From: Cryptomeria japonica
Lineage: Eukaryota; Streptophyta; Pinopsida; Cupressales; Cupressaceae
Assembly: GCF_030272615.1 (NCBI RefSeq)
Contig: NC_081405.1
Span: 21,740,047-21,804,046 of the forward strand
DNA length: 64,000 nucleotides
Direction of reading: 5' to 3'
Shown here piece after piece: positions 1 through 11,698 of the stretch; position 1 is the first letter of the stretch; each line of letters starts with the position of its first letter. The position numbers were made by a program, and so were the translations under genes. The notes under the pieces were generated by a model. That model ran no database searches and was not told the DNA's origin. It saw nothing but the letters and a program-made list of their open reading frames with translations.

Positions 1-898
1 ATGGCAAAGGAAAATTGGCAGGAAGATCTACAGCTTAGATTGAACCGCAATACCCTAGCACAAGTTCCAAGAAATGTATGCAAGTTCCAAGGTAGGGTAA
101 CACATTTTCATATCGGCGAATACATTGAACCTGGACAAAGTTTGAAGATCTGATGACTATGATTGATCATGGGAAATGTGATCAAGGAGATTAAGCGGTT
201 GGCAAATTGTTTATAAATAAGGAACTGTTTTTAAACAATGCATGCGGGCAAGTGTATGCATAGGGATGCTACATAGTGATTACCGAGCACTGAAGCTTGA
301 AGACCTATTTTGTATAACAAAGTATAAAGCCCAGCAGATGGACAAGATGAGTCCTATATTGTATTGAGAAAATAAGAATCTTCTTTAGCATTTTAGATGT
401 GAAGTTGCAGATAGATTTTTTTTACTGTTATTTTGTGAAGTGACAGAAAATCTCTTAACCGAGTGGACTTAACAGTCTTATTTGTAAAACCCTCTAGCAA
501 GGTGACATTCTGATTGAGTGTTTGAAATCCTTTAACAAGGTCACTTCTAACAAGGTGAAGATCCTAACAGATTTGAGGGAAATCCCTTAACCAGGTCACA
601 TCTAGCAATGTGTTTGTAATCTTTAACAAGATTTTCTTTTAACCCAACATACTCTAGAAGAGTATATTTTTTAGTGGGTCCGAAATCCCACAGTGGTTTT
701 TCCCTATTTGGGTTTCCACGTTAAATCTGGTGTTATGAGTGATATGATGTTTATATATGTTTGAGTTTGCATGTTTAGCAGTTTTGGATATATTACTAAA
801 ATATATGTTACCGAGGTTGAATCTGATGTTTTTATGGAAGATTAAGTTTGTATGATTCATCCCCCCTCTCATCTTATTTGCTTGGCATCTGTACTTAC
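1..898 (+). mobile_element. copia-type LTR fragment, cut by the window start
   Basis: This AT-rich non-coding stretch ends like the R/U5 half of the copia LTRs elsewhere in the window. It has a 'cccacagtggtttttccc' block, a 'gggtttccacgtt' block, then a 'gattcatccccccctctc'-type block. The same order occurs near 41000 and 54740. A decayed primer-binding-like string (taagtatcaaaacc) follows around 899, which would place the LTR end near 898. No TSD can be tested because the left end lies outside the window. The superfamily call is inference from shared LTR blocks. Confidence 0.45.
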
Positions 899-1190
899 AT
901 TAAGTATCAAAACCATTAATCCTTTCTTTGTAAAAATCACCTTAATTGGTGTCACCCTAACAAGTGTTCATACATTGAGAATAGCATTCTCTGTGGTTTT
1001 TCCCCTAATAGGGTTTTCCACATAAAATCTAGTGTTTCATTGTGTATGGTTTGCTCTAGTTTTCATGCTCATATATTTTGTGCAATATGTGTTAAAGTTA
1101 AGTTGATGCAGATCTGATTTAAGGAATATTGATTCAATGCCCCCTCTCTATTGTCTTTTGCATTAGAATATTCAACATCTTCACCAAACC
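899..1190 (+). repeat. second decayed copia-type LTR tail
   Basis: A second set of the same blocks appears: 'gtggtttttcccctaatagg', 'ttttccacataaaatct' and 'ccccctctctattgtc'. It looks like another LTR 3' portion lying directly after the first. It may be a tandem LTR remnant or an unrelated decayed copy. No ORF or clear end was found. Confidence 0.35.
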
Positions 1191-3111
1191 CTTCACTAAA
1201 AGAAAGTTCATTTATTGGCAAGATTTTTTGGGGGTTTGGTAGGTTTTTTGTTTGGGAGATTCCATTTTCTCTCTATTATTGAGGGGCTAATTTCATTTTT
1301 TGTTGTGTCTTATTCTCTTTGAAGGTGTATATATCTTTGTATTAGGGTATTTCAATAGGATTCATTTTTTGAGATCCATCTCTTTACCAACCTAAGCTAT
1401 GATAAAGGTAGATGTTAGTATAGTTTTTAGTTTTACTAGTGGGTTAACTAATTTTCAAAGGCACGGGTTTTTCCTCCACTTTTATTAATATTATTAGGCT
1501 AATAATGTGAGTTAAAATAGTTGAGGCATCACCATCCTACAAAGGAGTTCTGATTTTCTATTTTGGGAATATTATTTACTATCTATAGACCACTTATTGG
1601 TCGCTCTCTATCAGCTATTTTTACAACCTCCACTCTCTCCTTTGTCTATTTAACCTCACTATCTAGCTTGTATTTTACTGTTATTGTAGCTTCTTTTGGA
1701 GAACTCTTAATACAATTATGTTATCATGATATTTCTTGGTTTTCTTTTGTTGAAGCTTTTATAGCTTTTATAGCTTTTATAACTTATAATTCCCCTTAAA
1801 GGGTTTTTGGTCATTCATTTATTTCAAATTTCTAACACATGCTACTTTTAGGGATTCCTCAACTATGAAGTCTTTGGGCCACCTATTCTATCTATCTATC
1901 TTAAATATCCTATCTATTGATCCTATTAGTTGTTTTGAGATTTGTGCCATTGTCCAAACTTGTGTGATAGATCCTACTTATCCTTTTGATCCAACACTAT
2001 GTATGTCCATGGTCTTGAAAGCCACATTGGGCTTTTTATTTTACTTCCATTGGTATCTTTTGTCAATTAGGACAAACCACTATGATTTACTTATGATTGG
2101 AGAAATGATCTAATCCTTTTTTTATCTTTGGATATTTCTATGAATCACATGATGCACTCTTCCAACTATGATTTTTATAACTCACACGATTGGGTGGATT
2201 ATTATATATGAATATCATTCATCATTGATTTATCACATAATTATAATTCTAATTTGCTCATTAGACATGAGTATTGTGAATTTCTTATCATATTAAAATA
2301 TTTATTATTGATCTATCTAACAAGATCTTCCTTTAATCAACTGCATCCTATGTGATAAATCAATTCAAGTGAGGAGAATGCATGATCACTCATTCTCTCA
2401 TTGTTTTATTCAATATATATTGTGAGTGAAAATATTCTCAAGATATCTCATATCCCTTCTCTTCTAGGAATTCATAGATGAACATATATACAAAATATTA
2501 TGACATGTAAGAAAAAAATCAAGCCTTTGCATACTAGTAATGTGTTGATATATTGCATTTGTTTTATGCATGTTTGAGAATGACAAATGCTTTGAGATGT
2601 GTGATTAATACATATAGTTTCACATGCACCTCAAAATGCAGAAAACTATAATAGTGAAAAAAATCCTTAATTCATTTGCACATTTATTTTTGGGCCTACC
2701 TTAGGCAATGCCTTAATGCATTTATATAAACACTATAAATTTTGTACTATTTGTAGATTTTATCTGGCATACAAACCTTGGTTGCCCCTATCCTTATATT
2801 TATCATCTATCCTTATGATTATGTGCATGCAATCATAGTCAATTTAGCTTATATGACTCATTTGATCATTAATCCAATAATAATCCCCAATCCAATCCCA
2901 ATAAATAATAATCTAATCTAGTTGCCTTACCTAGGTTGTGTCTACTTTGTAAAATAAAATAAAATATTTTCACTAGTTGGCCCCATTTAACACTTTGTTC
3001 CAAAGACAACTATATCAAAATATTGACTTTTTTATACTATGTTCATTAACAAAAAAGACATCAATTTGCATGGACATTTGAAGAGATGTAAGTGGATACC
3101 TCTTAGGCACA
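1191..3111. other. AT-rich intergenic DNA, no feature recognised
   Basis: Only short open frames without recognisable domains are present. I see no LTR ends, tRNA-like folds or coding pattern. Confidence 0.5.
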
Positions 3112-3764
3112 TATAATCACAAGAATAATAATTTACATTTTCATTCAACTTCTAAAATCAAGGAAGGAATTTAGAACATATTCTCACACTAATCCTTGTG
3201 CATGTGAATTTCATTGAAAACACTTTAGAACTCATGTGCATTTCTGAAGCCTGTTGTTTGTGAATTTGTTTTTAAATATGACCAACTTGAGATAAACACC
3301 TAGAGATTGCAAACAAGTATATTATTTTCTAATGATTTAATTGTTGATAATCTAAAGGAAAAGGCCTAGAAATCATGAGAGTTCAAATTTGTGTTTACAA
3401 GGAAAATTTGAAGTCGCAAACTAGATTCAAAGAGGCATAATCATATATACATTTGCATTCAACCTCTAAAATTGAGAAATAAAATTCAAAACATTTTCTC
3501 ACACTAATCCTTGTGCATGTGAATTGCATAGAGAACATTTTAGAATTCATGTGCATGTTTGGAACGTGTTGTTTCTAAAAGTGTTTTTAAATATGACCAA
3601 CTTGAGATAAACACCTAGAGACTGCTAGAGACTGCAAAAGAGAATATCATTGTCTAACACTTTAGTTGTTGAGAATCTAAACAAAAAAGTCTAGAAATCA
3701 TGAGAGATCAAGTTTGTGAATACAAAACAAATTTGTAGCCATAAACTAGATCCAAATAGCAATG
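3112..3764. repeat. tandem direct duplication, about 325 bp unit
   Basis: Two diverged copies lie end to end, about 3112-3437 and 3438-3764. Shared landmarks are 'ctcacactaatccttgtgca' (3184 and 3500), 'aatatgaccaacttgagata' (3275 and 3591) and 'tagaaatcatgagag' (3368 and 3691). The second copy also repeats 'ctagagactg' internally. There is no coding potential. This looks like an old local duplication, not a satellite. Confidence 0.8.
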
Positions 3765-4070
3765 CTGACTCAATACATAGTAGAAAAGAATATTCTATTT
3801 TAACATGTACACACAACTATGTAGACAATTCCAAATTTCTAGATATATGAATTCATTATCTTCATCAATTAACATTTGCTGTTTATTTACAAAATGAAAT
3901 TTGTTACTATTTGTTGTATAATTACACTTCCTATCTAAAATAGCCTAATTTAATCCACTTCACTATTTAATTGGTTTGGGTTTAAATGTGTTTCATAATT
4001 AGAAACTTGTATGACACTCGACTCCCAGTTTCATAGGGGCAAGGCTTAGAACTTAACCATTGTTGTTTTG

Positions 4071-4122
4071 CTCACATCAATTGCAAGTGTCCTGTGCTCA
4101 CATCAATTGCAAGTGTCCTGTG
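4071..4122. repeat. exact 26-bp tandem duplication
   Basis: The unit that begins 'ctcacatcaattgcaagtgt' occurs twice without change, at 4071-4096 and 4097-4122. This suggests a recent slippage event. It lies about 370 bp past the stop codon of the SPIRAL1-like gene. Confidence 0.9.
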
Positions 4123-4494
4123 CTCAAGTTATATTAGAAGCGCTTCATTTGTAGCCTTTAACCATGACAATCTGAGTTTTACAGACCCCAATTGGAATTC
4201 ATACTGAATGTTCAAATCAAATATTATTAATACAAAGCTCAAAAAGTGAGGCGTACAATAAACACAAAACTAACCCAGATTTACGTTATGAAGAAGATAA
4301 TACATAACGTCTAACATGGATTGTTTTCCAGCAATACAAGCAACAAACAAATGTCTCAAGGGATTGAGATGACCAAACTTGTGAGAACTATTATTTTGGT
4401 TTTTCTTCCAAGAAAAACTGGTATTGTTTATACACAGTTCCCAATCCAAAGAGTCATCTTCGATCAAGAACACACACACAGACGATTGAGCTTC

Positions 4495-4929
4495 TCATTT
4501 CTGTCCTCCAAAGAGATAGCCAAGAGAAGACCCTCCACCTGGTGCACTCTGCACTTTTGTTGAAGGTCGATCCTGAAATCATAAGATACAACACGAATGG
4601 TAATTGTCTTAACAAAATATTATGTTGATCTTATGGTCAGCTTTAAATCATACACATTAAGCAACATATTAAATCTAGAGATTGTAAACCATCCGTAATC
4701 GTACTACCCAATAGACTACTTATATACTTTTGAAGAAAAAGAAAAATGGAATGGAACTTACAGTGATGAAATTCCCACTGTTTTGGCCTTCTGCACGATG
4801 ATAGTTATTTGAGATGGGCCTTTTATTGTCATTGTTTGGAGGGGGGTCTTTTGTGGGCACTGAGGCTTCTCCTCCAAACAGATATCCCAATGAGCTTTGC
4901 CCCCCTCCACTGCAAACACCTCGACCCAT
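4495..4929 (-). CDS. SP1L: SPIRAL1-like microtubule-associated protein, two exons
   Basis: SPIRAL1 family proteins bind cortical microtubules and control directional cell expansion. Exon 1 runs 4929 to 4762 (56 codons) and opens with MGRGVCSGGGQSSLGYLFGG, the family N-terminal repeat. It continues to NNYHRAEGQNSGNFIT, the conserved central block. A GTAAGT donor follows at 4761. The 189-nt phase-0 intron (4573-4761) ends in TTTCAG. Exon 2 runs 4572 to 4495 and encodes DRPSTKV, then the C-terminal repeat GGGSSLGYLFGG, then QK and TGA. The product is 81 residues, shorter than the roughly 100-130 usual for the family, because the linker between the repeats is short. Both hallmark repeats, both splice sites and the frame are intact, so I regard it as a functional gene. 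The start is the only ATG that gives the family MGRG opening. A possible 5'-UTR splice acceptor (ttaaccag) sits just upstream. Confidence 0.88.
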
Positions 4930-4994
4930 TTCGATTGTATTGCTGGTTAAGCTCAACTATATATTTCTCACTTAAGCTAAAACCCAAATTATAG

Positions 4995-5057
4995 CAATGA
5001 ATAACTCTCTCAATTGGGTATGCTCTATCAATGAATAATTCTCTCAATTGGGCATGC
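4995..5057. repeat. 34-bp tandem duplication in the SPIRAL1-like gene leader
   Basis: Copies at 4995-5028 and 5029-5057 share 'caatgaataa' and 'tctctcaattggg' and differ at a few bases. They lie within 130 bp upstream of the minus-strand start codon, so they fall in the likely 5' UTR or in a 5'-UTR intron. Confidence 0.8.
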
Positions 5058-8000
5058 AATATATATGCTCTAGCTGTGCTCGTTTACATTAAAATGCACT
5101 AAGAAATATGCTTTTCGCAATAGAATATTGAAACTAATATGCCCATGAATTATCTGTATACAAGGAATAAGGAGAATGCCAGCCAAATCCACAGGTAATG
5201 TCCAACCTAGCAGATTTGTCTGATTGCAGAGGGTACGAATAATGCACTAGATTATTCAGATAAGATCACATGAAATCAATTTGATGATTTGCTCAACGTT
5301 GGGGTCCGGTGGCATTCTTTGTAATCTAGTGTACCAGCAATAGAAAACCCTAATTTTTAAAGCGACTTGTCCAACCACAAGCACAAAGGAAAGCAATGAT
5401 TGTGCCTTATTTGAAATGACAGATTACTAAGAAGTGACTCGACCTCCTACTTTTGTTAGGTTTAGGAGCGACAAAAATGGATCAAAAGTCGCCTTTCAAT
5501 TCATTTTTCATACCTGATATTCAAAATAAGTAATAATGGAATCCAAGATGGATGAAAAAGTAAAATGGTTAATCCTATTTTGGGATATATGGTGATGATA
5601 GTTTCTTAAAAAGCTCAAACAATAAATCATAGAGTGAGCTAATAATTGATGTAGGGTTGGTAGGACTGGGCCCATTTTATTCCCTAGACTTTTAACCTTT
5701 TGTTTTGGGTCCCTTTAGATAGTGTTGCTTACGGTCTAATCATTATAAAATCATTATGCTATAATGATTAGTGTATAAAAAGTGTATTTTACTGGTTAAA
5801 AAAAATTAAATCAAATTTAGTTTTGTGTATAAAAACTTAGAAATTGGTTTTAATTTTAAATTTATTTATATATTATTTTAGGTTAAATTGAGAAACACAT
5901 AATTAATCTAATTTTGTTTAATGAAGTGAAAACAAAAATGTCTAAAACACAAATTTAAATTTAACATTCATAGCTTGTGTATTAGGGTGATGTTTTTTGA
6001 TAACCCTTTAACACATTATCCATGATCTAAGAACATCTAATAAAATCAAATAAGTAATCAAGATACACTCATAGCATCATAAAACATCAAAATTATATCA
6101 TCATCTAATATAATCATTCTAGACATCAATACATATCAAATGCTTGTTGTCTTCATTCATCATCACACGATCATTGAATTGGTGGCATGATTTCGACTAA
6201 AAGAGAACAATAATAACTTAACAAACTCATAACTAGTACCTACAACACCATCCCTTTGTAAAAATGTGTTCTAGACATTGAGATGAATAGTGTGGTACAA
6301 CCCAAAGTATAAATCTAATTATTTATGCTTGTAGTAATTAAACAAAGGATGAACAATATAAATCATGTGTAAGTTCAATATGTAGAATTCATGAGCCTAT
6401 TTCTTGGTTAAAGGGAAACCTCTTTTCAAAACTTGTTTTCATTCGAGATAATTTTTTATGCTCTACATACTTATGTAGTCAATTTTTATTTTTATTTTAT
6501 ATAATTTTTTTATAATTTATAGAGCTTGAAATGTCACCTTACATAATTCTTATTTTTAAAACTTTAAACATGGGCTCATTCAAACACTTATAAACCACTT
6601 TTAGAGTCCTATTTTTCTAAAACAAGCTAATATTTTGAGCACTACATAGTGGTTCTATATGTTCTTATTGATAATATCTTAGAGTTATACTTTTAGTAAA
6701 TGTCTCTTTTTTGAGACTTTGTATTATTTGTACATTAAATCCACTTATTAGTAATCATAAATTCACTAAATATTTAAGTGCCATGTTGAACCACTATGAT
6801 TTCTTTAGGGGTTGTTTTTTTTCACCAAAGGGGTAATTTGGTGTTTCTATTCTTTATTTCATTGGTCTCACACTAAATCCCTTTCATTTGAGAATTATTT
6901 GTAATTCATGTGATTATTAGTAGAAGAAAAAATATATAGAAGAAGATTGTATTCAAAGATAAATTAATAAATTATTCTTCTAGATCATGGCATTTCTTCA
7001 CTTGATCAATTGAATCCAACACCTATAAAATTATTGTATGGTCTCTCTCAAGCATCTTATGGAATAAAAATATAATTTGGAAATGAATAATGTAGTTTGA
7101 TTACTTGCATTTAGATCTATGTCCCAATATTATTAGTAGTTTCTGCATCTAAAATGAATGTTGGGGTATGTGCAAGATCATGGTGGGCCAAACAAGCCCT
7201 TAAGTGGCAATGAAAGTTCAGAACAAATAGAGTTAGGAAACTTGACGTAAAAAATTGAATAAGATATCAACATTATTTTAAAAATATGTGAGAATAAAAA
7301 ATTTTGTAGCAAATTGAATGTTGTTTCTAAGACACTAGTTTTTTGAAAAAAAATCTCTTTGATGAAAATTTGAAATTTCAATGCAGTAGTACTAAAATTT
7401 TACGAAAAAAATAAGTAGGTGATTGTCTGACCACCCTAACCACTATCAAATCATAATATTTTTTTATAAGATTTTAGATATAAGTAGAAGACTCATGTTC
7501 GGATGTGACGCATATTTTTTTACGAATATTTTACTACAACTTTTCAAAAGTATAAAAAATTGTATGTCTGACCACCTCAACTTGGTCAAAACTTTATGAA
7601 ATTCAATATTTTTTTTTATCCTATAGTAGGTGAAGAATAAAATATGATGCATGTTTTGGATTCAAAAAATGTGATACCATTTGAAAGTTATAGATGTTTT
7701 TCAATCAGGACTTTAGTCATAATTCAATTAGAAAATAAATAATAATAATTTATTAAAGTCAAAATAAGATAGAAATCATATTTTTGAAAAGATGAGAATG
7801 TCCTTAAAAAACCCTTTTCGTTTCATCAATTTTGGCTAAAAAAAAGTCGTTAGCCACTAGAGCAAAGTCTAGAAAAGCAAGGAAGACTCAAAAACGCATT
7901 TTTTTCTGTTGACTTTTTAGGTTTGGCTTGTCCTAGCGAAATCCCAATGCAATCTTGAGGCAAATACCAAGGCTTCTATTTTTTGTCAGACATATCGGAT

Positions 8001-8070
8001 ATTTGATACAAATTGAACATCTGATATAAATCTGAAATCTGATTTTTATTTTCATTTTTTATGAACATAA
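5058..8070. other. AT-rich non-coding DNA; includes the upstream region of the SPIRAL1-like gene
   Basis: No gene or LTR is recognised. The first few hundred bases should contain the promoter of the minus-strand SPIRAL1-like gene, but I cannot place a convincing TATA box. One perfect 12-bp inverted repeat is present at 5736-5771 (listed separately). The rest holds only short chance ORFs. Confidence 0.5.
5736..5771. repeat. perfect 12-bp inverted repeat
   Basis: Arms CTAATCATTATA (5736-5747) and TATAATGATTAG (5760-5771) flank a 12-nt loop. It could be a small cruciform or the remnant of a MITE end. No TSD was found. Confidence 0.7.
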
Positions 8071-8169
8071 TTAATAATATCTAATATATTATTATATATT
8101 ATATAGTATTAATATATTAATATATATTATATTTATAATATAATATAATATATTATATATTAAGATTAT
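8071..8169. repeat. AT/TA simple-sequence tract
   Basis: About 100 bp of near-pure alternating A/T (atatatt and taatata units) lies directly before the purine tract. Confidence 0.85.
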
Positions 8170-8170
8170 A

Positions 8171-8361
8171 GAGAGAGAGGCTTGGGGAGAGTGAGAGTGA
8201 GAGTGAGATAGGGAGAGGGAGATATAGAGAGAGAGGCTTGGGGAGAGTGAGAGTGAGAGGGATATTAGATACCTTGTTTAGGATAGGGACATTGAGAGAG
8301 GGATAGGGAGATAAGGGGATAGGGAGAGAGAGAGAAGGGGGGAAGGGATCTAGGGAGAGAG
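8171..8361. repeat. GA-rich purine tract, left part
   Basis: The plus strand is almost pure purine (gagaga, gggaga, gtgaga units). A block beginning 'gagagagaggcttgggga' occurs twice (about 8171 and 8227). The open minus-strand frame here is low-complexity and not a gene. The tract resumes at 9329 after an inserted solo LTR. Confidence 0.85.
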
Positions 8362-9328
8362 TGTTGGAATCAGGGATCACTGAGAGGGGGGGTGAATCAA
8401 TAATCTACCGGTTAGCAGATTTTCAAACTTAACTTTCAACCACCGGATGCAAACACTTAAAACTAAAATGCAGAAACATGAAACAAACAACCACAAGATC
8501 ATAACACCGGTATTTTTACGTTGAAAACCAAATGGGAAAAACTACGGTGGGATTTGAACCCACAATATTATTCCACTATGGCCAGTAGTAAAACAATATT
8601 ACAAAATAGGAATGCACATGCATTCAAGCACACTACCTAGAGCTCACTACTCAATTACAATAACTCGGAAGGCTACAACCCTCATGGAATTCTCACTGAC
8701 TTACAAAGTTTCTATAGTGATGAATTACAATGTATGAACTCTAAAATAGCATCAACAATGCCTGGATGAGTTCTGGTTAAGTATTGAATACACTGACTCG
8801 ATCACCTTCTCTATAATGTTTTGTTCTGCCATGTTCTTTGTCTCAGTCAGCTACCAGATCAAGAATGCGCACGTGAAACTACACCAAAATGGATTCCTGA
8901 TCACCTCTCATTTGCATACAATCACACCATACACCAAAAAGATCACCCACACCAAACTTATATACCAGAACCACAAAATAGATCATACGTCATGTCAGCC
9001 TTAAGGTGTAACGTGTAGTCACATGTTGGCTTGACCAGATCCAAAAGAATAAATGTAGATCACCAAAACAATAAGGAAATAATGTATCTAAGTCGGCCCA
9101 ATCATCCCAAACACACTTCAATGTACCACAATCACCGAAAAACTTCTAGATTGAAAAATGCTCTGTCTATCCTAAAATACTAGTTAATTAGCTACCAATT
9201 AACACACACTTCTGAATAAGAAGAATCACATCCACTGGATCGAATCTCTACGAAGAGTTGCCATCAATGACAACCCTAAGCCAATAATCAGTCATTGAAA
9301 ACCAGTGGATGAGTGTCAATTTCCAACT
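8362..9328 (-). mobile_element. element K: solo copia-type LTR, minus orientation
   Basis: The left end is TGTTGGAATC and the right end is ttccaact, with the terminal CA decayed to CT. GAGAG stands on both sides (8357-8361 and 9329-9333), but this TSD is weak because the target is a GA repeat. On the plus strand the order is 'ctgagagggg', 'gtgaatcaat', then 'gggaaaaactacggtgggat'. That is the reverse complement of the U5 blocks of the other copia LTRs here, and it matches the left part of element E at 57611. No internal region or second LTR is present, so it is most likely a solo LTR left by LTR-LTR recombination. Confidence 0.7.
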
Positions 9329-9504
9329 GAGAGAGAGAGTAATTAGGGGGAGGGATCTAGAGAGAGAAAGAGAAGGGGAGAGGGTGAGGGAGAGAGGGAG
9401 AGTGAGAGAGGTAAATGGATATTGTTATCCATCTCCCTTTGCCTTTTCCCTTCTCTCTCCCTATCCCTCCCCCCCCCCCTCTCTCTCTCTCTCTCCCTAT
9501 TATG
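9329..9504. repeat. GA tract then CT tract around a small palindrome
   Basis: A purine-rich arm (9329-9411) and a pyrimidine-rich arm (9433-9500) face each other across ATGGATA (9415-9421) and TATCCAT (9426-9432). The whole segment can fold as a long imperfect hairpin. A run of ten C and a CT repeat lie at 9468-9496. The tract abuts the CLASSY-like fragment. Confidence 0.8.
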
Positions 9505-9527
9505 TTCATGGAGTAGACTTGTCATGA

Positions 9528-9895
9528 TTTCCAAACTTATACATTGAAGACCATAGTGTACACTCTTTCCCAGAAACTTATCCTTCAACGAATTCTGTGT
9601 GGATTTTTTTTCCAAGCTTAAAAGAAAGCATGCATCCTCACCAACAAGAAGCATTTGATTTTTTGTTGAGAAATATTGGAGGAGGTTTGATTCCAAAAAA
9701 TATGAAACTTCCTACATCACATGAGGTGGGAGATTGTGTTACTTCTCATGCTCTAGGAACATGCAAAATATTTCTCATTATAACTTTTCTAAAGACCTAC
9801 CTAGAATTATTTCCCAGAAGTAGACCTTTGATCATTTCTCCTAAAAATAGGCTTTTCCCTTGGGAAAGAGAGTTCAAGAAGTGGAGTATTGACAT
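9528..9895 (+). pseudogene. CLSY: CLASSY/DRD1-type SNF2 remodeller exon fragment, 5' part
   Basis: The frame from 9528 reads through VWIFFPSLKESMHPHQQEAF to SRPLIISPKNRLFPWEREFK and KWSIDI. This matches the start of the SNF2 ATPase core in plant CLASSY proteins: an MHPHQQEGF-like opening, a Walker A region, an FL.(S/T)YL..FP segment, the P.(V/I)I.AP motif Ia, and a W..E..KW block. CLASSY proteins recruit RNA polymerase IV for RNA-directed DNA methylation. The Walker A motif is broken: the family's HA.GTGKT reads HALGTCKI here, with the glycine-to-cysteine change before the lysine. A TGA sits in frame at 9525. With no further exon visible, this is a dead gene fragment. It is interrupted at 9895 by element B and resumes at 13624. 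It could also be a fragment once carried by a transposon, but no carrier ends are seen. Confidence 0.75.
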
Positions 9896-10706
9896 TGATG
9901 CAAGAGCATCCCCAATCTATGAGCAATCTTGCATCAACCAAAAATATTTCCTTTCAGTTTAGTTCTTGTTCAGTTCAGTGTGCAGTTTTTTGTCTTCTTA
10001 TTGGTAGTTGCTTTCTTTTCATTGCAAATCCTATTTCCGATTTTTAGGCTAGTTCATGTGCTCAATTCCATATTTTTCAGTCCATTTTGGATTCTTTTCT
10101 GGCTAGGAATCTCTTCTGGTTTGACTATTTTTGGGTTCTGGGACAGTTCTTGAGCTTACCAGTTGGTTTTCCTTCATTTTCGAAGCAGTTTCTTGGTGTA
10201 TGGATCTATTTGGGATCTTGTTTGATGTTCTTTGGTGTGTGGCCGACCTTCCTATTAATATGCACTTCTTGGTTGTTATTTTTCGGAGGAATTTCTTTCA
10301 TTCTTAGGGCTGACCTAGCTACACATTTCATTTTTCTTGCATTGTTAAATGTAATCTTTTGTGGGTGACCCGGATATGTTCTAGAGGGTATATATAAGGT
10401 ATTATGTAATCATTTGTAGCAAGGTAGAGATCAGAATAAGGATTTAGATTCATGATTAGAGATCTAGTTGACTTTGAGAGTTCTAGATGGATTGTATCTG
10501 GCATGTAGCCTGCATGTGACCAGTTAACTACTGGATGTTCTATGATGAGTGTATGATGATAACCGGTTGGTTGCCAGAGGTTCTGAGACAATAATATGAT
10601 CTGTTTCTGTAATCTTTCTATGTTTTACTGTTGTTTTCATTGTATTACTCTTGTTGCATAAGCCAGATAGTTCTCTTTTGAGGATTCACTAGTTATGGCT
10701 GCATCA
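9896..10706 (+). repeat. 5' LTR of element B
   Basis: The LTR runs from TGATGCAAGAGCATC to tggctgcatca, 811 bp with TG...CA ends. It pairs with 12805-13623. The short open frames inside are spurious. Confidence 0.9.
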
Positions 10707-10724
10707 ATTGGTATCAGATCCAGT
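10707..10724 (+). promoter_or_regulatory. primer-binding site of element B
   Basis: The string 'attggtatcagatccagt' directly follows the 5' LTR. TGGTATCAGA is the usual plant retrotransposon complement of initiator methionine tRNA. Confidence 0.85.
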
Positions 10725-10882
10725 TATGAATCGGTTGGTGGAAGAGTTATTTGCAAACCTTGAGGCATTCCTTTGGGTGGACAGATCGCTAATTGGAGGA
10801 AGGTTGCACGTGTTTTCAAAAGATCATCAAGTGAGGGAAAATTTAAGTCGGTAGTCAGATCGCAGAGTTGAGGCAATTCACC

Positions 10883-11698
10883 ATGGCGGAAGAGGAGATG
10901 TCGTCGAGAAGGATGAACCCTTAGAGGGTAGAGTAGATGATGGAGGATTTCAAGAATGAGATGAGGAGCGAAATCCATAATGCATTGGCTGGTTTGCAGA
11001 GGAATCCAGAATCTGAGGATGAGTATGAAGAAGCTGGTGAAGAGCTTGAGGCGGAAGAGGTTGAAGGACCGGAAGATGGAAGAGAGGAAAGATTCCTGAG
11101 AGCAGTGGCGCAAGCGAGTAAAGTTCATAAAGTTCATAAAGTGGAAGTTTCAAAAAAATTCGGAACATTGAACCCAGAGGATCTGATTGATTGGATCAGA
11201 GGGTTGGAGAATTACTTTGAGTTTGAGAATGTCAAGGACCCATAGAGAGCTCGGTTGACATAGACTAAGTTTAAAGGGCATGTTTCCTTATGGTGAAAAT
11301 AATTGCAGAGAGATAGAGTGGAGAATGGTGAAATGAAGATCACTCGGTGGAGACTAATGGTTGAAAGATTGAAGGCCAAGTTCATAGTGGGAGACTATGA
11401 GTTGGAATTGTTCAAGAATATTAAGAACCTAAAATAGAGAAACATGTTTGTGAAAGAGTATACTAAGGAATTCTACAAGGTGATGATCATATCTAGACAT
11501 AGAGAGCTAGATAGAGAAAAGGTGGCAAGGTACATAAATGGACTTGTATTTAACATTCAGGATGAGATGAGTATGTTGAGGGTTTCCATAGTTGAAGAAG
11601 CTTACCAGTATGCTTTGAAGGTTGAGAAGAAGGTGAGAAGAATACAACCGAATAACCCTAGAGGGAAGGAGAGATTCAAGGGGAAAATGAGTACATAA
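10883..11698 (+). pseudogene. gag: decayed gag of element B
   Basis: Starting at the ATG at 10883, the frame gives an acidic N-terminus (around 11010-11080), then the Ty3 capsid pattern. Recognisable pieces are LNPEDLIDWIRGLENYFEFE and KVARYINGLVFNIQDEMSML. There are in-frame stops near 10920, 10935, 11242, 11260 and 11435. The downstream zinc knuckle (about 11805-11850) has lost its His and last Cys (KCGKTGYRFYESK). The gene is non-functional. Confidence 0.8.

Noticed and set aside
1563-2113. Two short hydrophobic ORFs
   Set aside because: No supporting signals, composition typical of AT-rich intergenic DNA, and no splice-consistent extension seen.
4321-4563. 80-codon plus-strand ORF
   Set aside because: It is antisense to exon 2 and the 3' UTR of the SPIRAL1-like gene.
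8153-8380. 75-codon minus-strand ORF rich in Ser, Leu and Pro
   Set aside because: A product of the simple purine repeat, with no codon pattern or domain.
9343-9696. 117-codon minus-strand ORF with RERERER repeats
   Set aside because: It is a translation of the GA/CT tract and runs antisense through the CLASSY-like exon; low complexity explains it.
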